Below, one piece after another: positions 1-5,587 of a stretch of 5,728 nt of DNA. The position numbers were made by a program, and so were the translations under genes. Below the pieces are notes generated by a model. That model had not been told where the DNA came from. It did no database searches and saw nothing but the letters and a program-made list of their open reading frames with translations. Position 1 is the first letter of the stretch; every line of letters starts with the position of its first letter. Source of the stretch: JBFKMV01 sp041629655 (GTDB lineage Bacteria > Acidobacteriota > Polarisedimenticolia > Polarisedimenticolales > Polarisedimenticolaceae); assembly GCA_041629655.1 (NCBI GenBank), contig JBFKMV010000241.1:1-5728 (forward strand), written 5' to 3'.

Positions 1-66
1 CGCGCCGAGAACCGCGTCTACTTCGACGACCCGGACGGGATCGAGCTGCAGGTCTCCCCGCGTTGA
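1..66 (+). CDS. VOC / glyoxalase-fold protein, C-terminal end only
   Basis: Only the last 21 residues and a TGA stop are in the window; the gene begins to the left. They read RAENRVYFDDPDGIELQVSP plus a final Arg. The segment aromatic-DDPDG-IELQV is the typical last beta-hairpin and strand of the vicinal oxygen chelate superfamily (glyoxalase I, bleomycin/fosfomycin resistance, extradiol dioxygenases). In many members a Glu in this last strand is a metal ligand, and the Glu of IELQV is in a plausible position. The substrate cannot be deduced from this fragment. The gene converges on the minus-strand repeat-protein gene, with 13 bp between the stops and no convincing terminator hairpin. Family placement rests on one short motif, so it is likely but not certain. 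Confidence 0.72.
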   Translation, partial: RAENRVYFDDPDGIELQVSPR

Positions 67-79
67 GGGGCCGCCACCG

Positions 80-640
80 CTAGCGCAGCACCGCCGAGCG
101 CGCCCGGTCGCGGTCGCCGGGGGAGGGGATGCTGGCGGTGGCCTCGAGGTAGGCCTCGCGCAGCGCCTCGTCGCCGGCGACGCGGTGCACCGCGCGCAGC
201 AGCACGCGCGTCTTGTCGCCGCTGGACGGAATTCCGCTGGCGGAGTCGAGCAGCCTGCGCAGCGTCTCGGCGTCGGGATCGGACCGCTCCAGCATCGCGA
301 TCAGCACGCGCGCGCGGTCGCCCGAGGAGGGCACCGAGTCGGCGGCGCGGAAAAACGCCTCGCGCGGGGCCGGTTCGTCGAAGAACCGCGAGCCGGCCTC
401 GATCAGCACCCGCGCCTTGTCGCCGCTGGAGGGGATGCCCCGCGCCGAGCGGAGCAGCTCCGCGTACGTCGGCGCGTCGAGTCGTCCCTCGCGCAACACC
501 GCCAGCAGCACGCGGGCGTGGTCGCCCGACGACGGCACCGTGGCCACGGCGCGGAAGAACGCCTCGACGGAGCCGGGGTCGCCGACGGTCTCGCCGGCAG
601 CGGCGATCAAGAAGCGCGCCTTGTCGCCGCTGGAGGGGAT
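80..640 (-). repeat. Tandem 102-bp coding repeats with 204-bp super-period
   Basis: The 3' half of the repeat-protein gene is about 5.5 copies of a 102-bp (34-codon) unit. On the plus strand the core ttgtcgccgctgga begins at 213, 417 and 621, exactly 204 bp apart. The interleaved core ggtcgcccga begins at 316 and 520, again 204 bp apart. Alternate copies are therefore more alike than adjacent ones: units 1, 3 and 5 carry IPSSGDK, units 2 and 4 carry VPSSGD-H/R. This indicates growth by duplication of a two-unit block, or selection for two alternating repeat types. The last copy (residues 368-383) is cut short at the C-terminus and has Pro in place of the second Ser. Confidence 0.9.
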
Positions 641-1231
641 GGCCTCCGAGCACCGCCGCAACAGCTCGCCCCGTCCCGCCGAGTCGAGCTCGCCCTGCTC
701 GCGCAGCTCGCTGCAATAGCGCACCGCCGCCGAGCCGCTTTCGATCCGGTCGATCTCCTCCAGCACGCCGGCGACGCCGTCGCGCGCGAGGATCCGCGCC
801 ACGCGCGCCGCGGCGCCGATCCCCGTCTCGCGGATGATGCGCGGAAGGATCCCGGCCAGCCACTCGCGACCCTCCGCGTCGAACTCGTGATCGCGTCCCC
901 GGACCTCGTACTCGTAGCCCGCGCCGCCCTGGCCGTCCGGCCGGACCACCAGCCGCCGCCGCTGCAAGCCGTCGCGGTACCGGATCTCGAGTCGTCCCCC
1001 TTCGGAAATGCCGCGGATGCCGCGGTCGTCGTCGGTGAACTCGACCTCGCCGTCGAGACGGACATCCAGGCTCTCCAGCGCCGAGACGGTGGTGAAGCGC
1101 ATCTCGCCGTGGCTGCCGCCCAGCACGGTCAACAGCGGCAGCCGGACCGGGTCGTGGCCCGTCAACAGGCCGATGAACCCGATCCAGCACAGCACCAGCA
1201 GCGTGGCGGGAGCAACCCAGCGCGCGTCCAT
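80..1231 (-). CDS. Membrane-anchored protein with tandem 34-residue SSGDKAR repeats
   Basis: This 383-residue protein has three visible parts. Residues 5-25 form one strongly hydrophobic segment, likely a signal anchor or uncleaved signal placing the rest outside the cytoplasmic membrane. Residues about 45-115 are rich in beta-strand patterns with alternating charged residues (LDVRLDGEVEFTDDD, LEIRYRDGL, RRRLVVRPDG), like the small beta domains of DUF4097-like adhesin/antirepressor-associated proteins. From about 120 the protein is helical (WLAGILPRIIRETGIGAAAR), then enters 34-residue repeats starting at 198, 232, 266, 300 and 334, with a partial copy at 368 and a degenerate one near 163. 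Each starts with I/V-PSSGD-K/H/R-AR-V-L and should fold as a helix pair, giving an alpha-solenoid. From memory, similar N-terminal and repeat patterns (SDYEKARVLL type) occur in proteins linked to M56/BlaR1-type peptidases; no peptidase motif is seen here. It is probably a binding or scaffolding protein. The ATG at 1231 is supported by GGAGGAG 5 nt upstream. It lies 67 bp downstream of the FG-GAP gene. Confidence 0.85.
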   Translation of the reverse strand: MDARWVAPATLLVLCWIGFIGLLTGHDPVRLPLLTVLGGSHGEMRFTTVSALESLDVRLDGEVEFTDDDRGIRGISEGGRLEIRYRDGLQRRRLVVRPDGQGGAGYEYEVRGRDHEFDAEGREWLAGILPRIIRETGIGAAARVARILARDGVAGVLEEIDRIESGSAAVRYCSELREQGELDSAGRGELLRRCSEAIPSSGDKARFLIAAAGETVGDPGSVEAFFRAVATVPSSGDHARVLLAVLREGRLDAPTYAELLRSARGIPSSGDKARVLIEAGSRFFDEPAPREAFFRAADSVPSSGDRARVLIAMLERSDPDAETLRRLLDSASGIPSSGDKTRVLLRAVHRVAGDEALREAYLEATASIPSPGDRDRARSAVLR

Positions 1232-1236
1232 GACGT

Positions 1237-1245
1237 CTCCTCCCC
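1237..1245 (-). promoter_or_regulatory. Ribosome binding site of the repeat-protein gene
   Basis: On the minus strand GGGGAGGAG ends 5 nt before the ATG at 1231. It is a strong Shine-Dalgarno match and fixes the start immediately before the hydrophobic segment. Confidence 0.75.
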
Positions 1246-1298
1246 GGCGGCGAGCGGCCTACGGGAGGTGCTACGGCGGCGGGCCGGGAATGGTTCCG

Positions 1299-3233
1299 TC
1301 AGCGCAGCGGGGTCTCCCCGCAGACGTTTTTCGCCGTGACCAGGTAGTGCAGCGCGGTGCCGGCCGAGACGGCGCCGACGTCGCGGTGCTGGATCCCCGG
1401 CGTGCCGGGGTCGCCGTCGGTCAGCTCCTCGGCCAGCGGCGGTCCCCAGGTCGCCGGGTCCGGGCCGGGGTCGCGGTAGACGTTCCAGGTCACGTCGCCG
1501 AGCGCCGGGTCGTCCCAGGTCAGCACCAGGTCGTCGCCGTCGATGGCGATCGTCAGGTTCGCCGGGTCCGGCGCGTCGGCGCAGTCCTCCTCGACCGTCA
1601 GGAACTGGTTCACCGCCACGTCGGTCAGGTCCTGGATCGTCAGGTTCTGGTCGGGCCAGCGAATGCGGATCAAGTCGACGTTGGTCTCCTGGCCCAGGCC
1701 GAAGTACAGCGTCAGCGGACGCATCGGACCCTCGTGCCCGTTGCCGGCGTAGACCTCCTGCGTCTGCGTCACCCCGCCCGCGGTGACCTCGACGCGGGCG
1801 CCGATCGCGCTCTTGTTGCTGAACCCGGGGGCCCCGACGCCCGCGAGCCGCAGCGCGATCCAGTTGTTGAGCGTCCCCACGTCGTTGCGGTAGACGCGGA
1901 TGCCGGTGTTCGTCGTGACGACGAGATCCTCGTCGCCGTCGAGATCGTAGTCCACCGGCGTCACGTAGCCCGGCTCGACGCCGTCGGTGTTGACCTCCCA
2001 CAGCCCGGTGCTCTGGGTCACCGCGGCAAAGCTGTGGTCGGACTGCTGCCGGAACAGGTACAACCGCGGGTTGCCGTAACCGCTCTCGGTCAGCACCAGG
2101 TCGACCCGCATGTCGCCGTCGTAGTCGAACCAGCTCGCGAAGTGGTCGCCGTGGTGCGTCAGGTCCGGGTCCTCGACGTCGCGGCCGTATACACGCTCGA
2201 AGTCCCATGAAAAGACCTCGTTGAGGTTCGAGACGACCGTCGAGTGAGTGCCGCTGCCGCCGTCGCCGGTTCCATGAGTCATGATCTCGAAGAAATCAAT
2301 GTCCCCATCGTTGTCGAAATCGCGCGGCATCGTGCCAAAGGAGACGTTACTCAGGGGGAATATCGAAAAGCTCGGCCAGCCGCGGTGCCTGTGGTAGTCG
2401 GTCGTTTGCTGCACCTGAGTGAAGGTGCCGTCTCCGTTGTTCTTCCAGTGCCGTGCGGTCGAGTCGGGCACCGAACGACTGTACGGCGGGGCAAACAAGT
2501 CCATGAATCCGTCGTTGTTCCAGTCGAACGCAGCGACCGCGTACACGCAGGTCGTTTCGACGTCCAGCAGCGCCGCACTCGTCACGTCGGTGAAGCTCCC
2601 GTCCCCGCCGCCGCGGTACAGCCGGTCGGCATTCATCGTGCTGTCGGGCTTGTACCAGGTGCCGATGTAGAGATCCAGATTCCCGTCGTTGTCGTAGTCC
2701 ACGAACACCGCGGCCGGCGTGTTCCAGTTCTCCTGGGTGTGGAACGACGAGTCGGGGGACAACGTGAAGTGGGCCGTGCCGTCGTTGATCAGCAGGTCGT
2801 TGGTGCCCTCGTTCAGCGTGTACTCGCGGTGCAGGTAGACGTTGGTGAACACGTCCAGGTCGCCGTCGTTGTCCACGTCACCGAAGATCGCCGCGTCGGA
2901 GTGGCGGCCGGTGCCGGTGCCGGCGCGGTTGTCGCGGATGCCGGAGCCCGCGGTGTGGTCGACGAACTTGCGACTGAACGGGTCGCCGGGGTTGTCGCCC
3001 GGTTCGTTGAGATACAGCAGCTGCTTGTCCAGCACGTCGCCGGAAGCGTGGTTCGGCTCGAGGTGGATCAGGATGTCGGCGTAGCCGTCGCCGTTCAGGT
3101 CGCCGATGGCGACGCGGAACGCCTGCACGCCGGACAGGCCGACGTCACTGGTGACGTTGGTGAAAGACTGCGCCGCGGCTGCGGTGGCGGCCAGCAGCGC
3201 GACGGTCACGATCCCGGGACACCGTGCTCGCAT
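1299..3233 (-). CDS. Secreted FG-GAP/VCBS repeat protein with ASPIC/UnbV domain
   Basis: This 644-residue protein starts with a signal peptide (short basic N-terminus, hydrophobic VTVALLAATAAAA, likely cleavage near AAA-QS at residues 20-22). Seven calcium-loop motifs of the integrin-type beta-propeller follow: DLNGDGYAD (45), DVDNDGDLD (119), DYDNDGNLD (179), DWNNDGFMD (237), DFDNDGDID (305), the degenerate DYDGDMRVD (370) and DYDLDGDED (428). Seven loops fit one seven-bladed propeller. Residues about 456-547 match the ASPIC/UnbV domain, with NNWIALRL, a GARVEV strand, GNG, YFGLG and IRIRWPD. Residues about 555-644 look like a fibronectin type III domain (LVLTWDD, WNVYRD, HYLVTAKN); Cys551 and Cys638 could form a disulfide. 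It is probably exported and calcium-stabilised, mediating binding or surface display. No catalytic residues, dockerin or recognised sorting tag are seen. The ATG at 3233 is supported by GAGGGGG upstream and by the signal peptide beginning there. Confidence 0.93.
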   Translation of the reverse strand: MRARCPGIVTVALLAATAAAAQSFTNVTSDVGLSGVQAFRVAIGDLNGDGYADILIHLEPNHASGDVLDKQLLYLNEPGDNPGDPFSRKFVDHTAGSGIRDNRAGTGTGRHSDAAIFGDVDNDGDLDVFTNVYLHREYTLNEGTNDLLINDGTAHFTLSPDSSFHTQENWNTPAAVFVDYDNDGNLDLYIGTWYKPDSTMNADRLYRGGGDGSFTDVTSAALLDVETTCVYAVAAFDWNNDGFMDLFAPPYSRSVPDSTARHWKNNGDGTFTQVQQTTDYHRHRGWPSFSIFPLSNVSFGTMPRDFDNDGDIDFFEIMTHGTGDGGSGTHSTVVSNLNEVFSWDFERVYGRDVEDPDLTHHGDHFASWFDYDGDMRVDLVLTESGYGNPRLYLFRQQSDHSFAAVTQSTGLWEVNTDGVEPGYVTPVDYDLDGDEDLVVTTNTGIRVYRNDVGTLNNWIALRLAGVGAPGFSNKSAIGARVEVTAGGVTQTQEVYAGNGHEGPMRPLTLYFGLGQETNVDLIRIRWPDQNLTIQDLTDVAVNQFLTVEEDCADAPDPANLTIAIDGDDLVLTWDDPALGDVTWNVYRDPGPDPATWGPPLAEELTDGDPGTPGIQHRDVGAVSAGTALHYLVTAKNVCGETPLR

Positions 3234-3237
3234 GATT

Positions 3238-3245
3238 CCCCCTCT
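3238..3245 (-). promoter_or_regulatory. Ribosome binding site of the FG-GAP gene
   Basis: On the minus strand AGAGGGGG lies 4 nt before the ATG at 3233; measured from its GAGG core the spacing is 7 nt. It supports this start for the signal-peptide-bearing protein. Confidence 0.6.
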
Positions 3246-3277
3246 GTGCCGGCCCGGCGGGCGTGCGGACGGGTCCT

Positions 3278-3307
3278 TCTATACGGGGAAGCCGGGGCGG
3301 GGGTCAA
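3278..3307 (-). promoter_or_regulatory. Sigma70-type promoter of the FG-GAP gene
   Basis: On the minus strand TTGACC (3307-3302, five of six matches to TTGACA) is followed after 18 nt by TATAGA (3283-3278, TATA plus two mismatches). It stands out because the flanking DNA is almost pure G/C and it falls in the 81-bp gap between the recQ stop and the FG-GAP start. A transcript would start near 3271, leaving a leader of about 37 nt that contains the ribosome binding site. The FG-GAP gene, perhaps with the repeat-protein gene, would thus be transcribed independently of recQ. The assignment rests on sequence match alone. Confidence 0.6.
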
Positions 3308-3314
3308 CCGCGGC

Positions 3315-5021
3315 TCAGCCCTCGGCGCCGGGGCCCTGGCGATTGCGGCCGGCGCCGCCCCGCCGGCCGCGTCCGCGGCGGCGGCGCCCACCGCGTCGCT
3401 TCCCGGACGGCTTGCCCCGGCGGGAAGAGCTCTTTTTCTTCTTCTTCTTCTTCGCCTGCTTGTTGCGGTCGTCCTGCTGCTGGGGCAGCGGCGCGAAGAA
3501 CGCCGAGGGCCGCGCCTTGCGCTCCTGGCAGTTGTCGCACAGGCCGCAGGGCTCGCCGTCGTCCTCGCCGAAGTAGCCGCGCAGGAACGACGCGCGGCAG
3601 TCGCCGCCCCGCGCGTAGTCGGCCAGCGCGTCCAGCCGTCGCGCGTCCTGGGTCCGCAGGGTCTCGAACTTGCCGGCCAGGCTGCGCGCGTTCTCGGTGA
3701 TCTGGTCCGGCGGCACGGTCAGCTCGACCAGCGAATCCTCGCGCGACACGAACCCCGCCTCTTCCATCGGGGCCAGCAGGGCCGTGACGATGCGCGGGCC
3801 CAGCTCGGCCGACACGGCCAGCGCCTGGACGGTCGGCTTGCGGCCCTCGGCGGCCCAGGCGCCGAGCGTCCGGCCGAGCCGGAACAGCTGGTCGGGCCGG
3901 ATGCGGCTCTTGGCCAGCAGCGCCTCGTGGATCGCCCGGTCGCCGGAATCGAACAGCATCAGGCAGTTCGCGCGGCGGCCGTCGCGCCCCGCGCGCCCCG
4001 CCTCCTGGACGTACTGCTCCAGCGAAGCCGGCGCCTGGTAGTGCAGGATGTAACGGATGTCGTGCTTGTCGATTCCCAGGCCGAACGCGCTGGTCGCGAC
4101 CATCACGCCGCGGTGCCGCGGCCGCATGAACCGTTTTTGCTGGCGGTTGCGGTCGGCCGCGGGCATCTTGCCGTGGTAGCCGTAGGCCGGGATCTTGAAC
4201 CGTTTCAGCACCCCCTGCACGCCTTCGACCTCGCGCCGCGTCGAGCAATACACGATCCCGGGACGGCGTAGCCGGCGCACCAGCCGCAGCAGCGCACGCA
4301 AGCGCTGGTCGCCCGTGCAGCGGATCACCTCGAAGGCCAGATTCGAGCGGTGCGGCGAGTCGGCCACGATGCCCGGATCGCGCATGCCCAGCGCGCTGAT
4401 GATCGTCGCACGCACGCGTGGCGTGGCGGTCGCGGTCAGGGCGAGCACCGGCGGCCCGCCCAGCTCGGCGAGACCCGAGCCGATGCGCGAGTAGGCCGGG
4501 CGGAAATCGTGACCCCACTCCGAGATGCAATGCGCTTCGTCGACCGCGGCGAGCCCGATCCCCGTCCGGCCCAGCACCTCGCGCGCCTCGGCGGACTCCA
4601 GCGTTTCCGGCGTCGTCATCACCAGCAGCGGCCCGCCCGCGCCGATCCGCTCCAGCGCCTCGCGTCGCGCGCGCCCGCGCACCGTGCCGTCCAGGCGCAC
4701 GCAGGGGATCTCGCGCCGCTCCAGCTTCTGCTGCTGGTCGCGCAGCAACGCCAGCAACGGCGAGACCACCACGACCGGGCGCTTCAGCAGCATCGACGGG
4801 ATCTGGTAGCAGGCCGACTTGCCGAAACCGGTCGGCAGCACCATCAGGACGTCGCGCCCCGCGAGCACGTCGGCCAGCGCGCGCTCCTGTTCCGGGTAGA
4901 GCTGCTCGATACCCAGGCGGGCCGCCGCCTCGCGCAGCGCCCCGTCCAGACGCGAGCGCGTCACGACCAACTCGGCCGATGGCTTCCTGGTGCTCGTTGC
5001 CCTGCCCAATTCGATTTCCAT
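3315..5021 (-). CDS. recQ: RecQ-family ATP-dependent DNA helicase, atypical C-terminus
   Basis: This is a superfamily 2 DNA helicase that unwinds DNA 3' to 5' with ATP in recombination and repair (family knowledge). With the ATG at 5021 it has 568 residues. Visible motifs: Walker A PTGFGKS (63-69), DEAH (161-164), the RecQ aromatic-rich loop CISEWGHDFRP (165-175), motif III TATATP (196-201), motif V VATSAFGLGIDK (308-319) and motif VI QEAGRAGRDG (339-348). Zinc-site cysteines at 475, 492, 495 and 498 have the C-x16-C-x2-C-x2-C spacing of classical RecQ. About 110 residues separate motif VI from the zinc site, and residues about 377-438 look like a winged helix (PTVQALAVSAELGPRIVTAL, EEAGFV). 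After the zinc site there is no room for the usual RQC winged helix or HRDC domain; only a basic tail follows, with seven Lys at 524-530 and many Arg and Gly. An open frame continues upstream to 5270, but that part overlaps the preceding gene and lacks family resemblance. The 5021 start has only a weak GGA upstream; ATG at 5036 or a nearby GTG is possible. Confidence 0.93.
   Translation of the reverse strand: MEIELGRATSTRKPSAELVVTRSRLDGALREAAARLGIEQLYPEQERALADVLAGRDVLMVLPTGFGKSACYQIPSMLLKRPVVVVSPLLALLRDQQQKLERREIPCVRLDGTVRGRARREALERIGAGGPLLVMTTPETLESAEAREVLGRTGIGLAAVDEAHCISEWGHDFRPAYSRIGSGLAELGGPPVLALTATATPRVRATIISALGMRDPGIVADSPHRSNLAFEVIRCTGDQRLRALLRLVRRLRRPGIVYCSTRREVEGVQGVLKRFKIPAYGYHGKMPAADRNRQQKRFMRPRHRGVMVATSAFGLGIDKHDIRYILHYQAPASLEQYVQEAGRAGRDGRRANCLMLFDSGDRAIHEALLAKSRIRPDQLFRLGRTLGAWAAEGRKPTVQALAVSAELGPRIVTALLAPMEEAGFVSREDSLVELTVPPDQITENARSLAGKFETLRTQDARRLDALADYARGGDCRASFLRGYFGEDDGEPCGLCDNCQERKARPSAFFAPLPQQQDDRNKQAKKKKKKKSSSRRGKPSGKRRGGRRRRGRGRRGGAGRNRQGPGAEG
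3431..3453 (-). repeat. AAG-rich triplet run encoding the RecQ poly-lysine tract
   Basis: On the minus strand the tail of recQ reads AAG five times, then AAA, then AAG, encoding seven consecutive lysines. It is the longest simple-sequence run in the window and strikingly A-rich for its surroundings. Triplet slippage here would change lysine number without breaking the frame. Confidence 0.85.
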
Positions 5022-5105
5022 TCGAGTCCAGCCCATCCTGCGCCCGGCGCTCGCACGCCGCGACGGCACACGCGCGACGGCGGCGAGCCACAAGCGCGCT
5101 CCTGA

Positions 5106-5129
5106 CCTCCCACGGCGTGCCGTGGGAGG
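5106..5129. repeat. Perfect 11-bp inverted repeat between Mpo1-like gene and recQ
   Basis: Arms 5106-5116 (cctcccacggc) and 5119-5129 (gccgtgggagg) are perfectly complementary around a central gt; as RNA this would be a 10-bp stem with a 4-nt loop. It lies 27 nt beyond the Mpo1-like stop and about 85 nt before the recQ start. No T-run follows on either strand, so it is not a canonical intrinsic terminator. It could be a T-less terminator, an mRNA-stabilising hairpin for the upstream gene, or a dimeric-regulator operator for recQ. No convincing recQ promoter was found in this 134-bp gap. Confidence 0.7.
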
Positions 5130-5155
5130 CGTGCCGGTCGCCGCCCGGTCTTCCG

Positions 5156-5560
5156 TCAGCGTCGCGCGCGCGAGGCCGCTTCGCGTCCCGCGCCGTCGCT
5201 CGCCGCGCCCCGGCCCAACCGCCCGGCCAGCATCAAGCCGAACATCTTGAGATCGGCCCGCAGGCTCCACAGCGGGTGCCGGAGCGTTGCCGGGCGATTA
5301 CGCTCGACCACGAAGTGTCCGATCCAGGACAGCCCGTAACCGAGCACGATCGCCGGGACAACCAACAGGGGCCAACGCATCACGACTGCCGCGACGAGCA
5401 ACACCAGCGCCAGCAGCGTGCCGGCGAAATGAAGCCAGCGGTTGCCGGCGTTGCCGTGCTCGGCGAGGTAGTGCGGCCAGAATTCCCCGAAGTCGGCGAA
5501 GCGCTCCAGGGTTCCCGGTTCGCGCGCCACGTCCCCCATCACCGGATGAGCATACCTCAA
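5156..5560 (-). CDS. Mpo1-like (DUF962) small membrane protein
   Basis: The 134-residue product resembles the Mpo1-like/DUF962 family. Visible signatures are FGEFWPHYLAEHGNAGNRWLHF at about 24-45 (split here as FGEFWPHYLAEH and NRWLHF), then two adjacent hydrophobic segments at about 45-61 and 63-81, then WIGHFVVERNRPAT (79-92) and HPLWSLRADLKM (95-106). Candidate metal-ligand histidines are 35, 44, 82 and 95. Yeast Mpo1 is an iron-dependent dioxygenase acting in alpha-oxidation of 2-hydroxy fatty acids; bacterial members are mostly uncharacterised, so a lipid-oxidation role is inference. The tail after 112 is Arg/Ala-rich and unconserved-looking. The longest frame starts at a TTG (5560) with GGAG 6 nt upstream; an in-frame ATG at 5539 and GTG at 5542 are alternatives with weaker upstream signals. 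All keep the conserved part. It follows an unidentified gene by 27 bp, suggesting co-transcription. Confidence 0.85.
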   Translation of the reverse strand: MRYAHPVMGDVAREPGTLERFADFGEFWPHYLAEHGNAGNRWLHFAGTLLALVLLVAAVVMRWPLLVVPAIVLGYGLSWIGHFVVERNRPATLRHPLWSLRADLKMFGLMLAGRLGRGAASDGAGREAASRARR

Positions 5561-5561
5561 T

Positions 5562-5587
5562 CCCCGCTCCGCCGCAGCCGGACGGGG
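5562..5587 (-). other. Hairpin between the unidentified gene and the Mpo1-like gene
   Basis: The gap between the stop at 5588 and the TTG start at 5560 can fold as a 9-bp G/C-rich stem: 5562-5566 with 5583-5587 and 5568-5571 with 5579-5582, one bulged base at 5567, and a 7-nt loop. No T-run follows on either strand, so a classical terminator is unlikely. On the minus-strand transcript the stem includes the GGAG presumed to be the ribosome binding site of the TTG start, so it could couple translation of the Mpo1-like gene to the gene before it. This is structure drawn by eye. Confidence 0.4.

Noticed and set aside
54..82. Bidirectional terminator between the convergent VOC and repeat-protein genes
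   Set aside because: Only a 4-bp CCCC/GGGG pairing is possible around the VOC stop and no T-run follows, so it is too weak to call.
200..640. Regular repeats at 102/204 bp resembling a CRISPR-like array
   Set aside because: Spacing is a multiple of three, copies are diverged, and they are in frame within a long coding region, so they are protein repeats.
1232..1298. Promoter or terminator in the gap before the repeat-protein gene
   Set aside because: Apart from the ribosome site I see no -35/-10 pair and only a tiny GGAA/TTCC pairing near the FG-GAP stop.
185..1339. Long plus-strand frame across the repeat-protein gene
   Set aside because: It is antisense to a gene with a good ribosome site, a membrane segment and in-frame 34-residue repeats. 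Its own product shows no domain-like pattern.
2244..4271. A 675-codon open frame on the plus strand
   Set aside because: It is antisense to the FG-GAP and recQ genes, both with clear families. Its predicted protein is Arg/Val/Ala-rich and featureless, as expected from stop-poor antisense frames in G/C-rich DNA.
3304..5091. A 595-codon minus-strand frame overlapping recQ, and possible frameshifting into it at the lysine run
   Set aside because: The alternative frame gives low-complexity Arg/Gly/Ala sequence. The run reads AAG AAA AAG preceded by G, so it lacks the A-AAA-AAG slippery heptamer, and both frames end within about 10 bp of each other.
5022..5270. Extension of RecQ to an ATG at 5270
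   Set aside because: The extra 83 residues are low-complexity, unlike RecQ N-termini, and part overlaps the Mpo1-like gene in another frame. The family fold begins shortly after the ATG at 5021.
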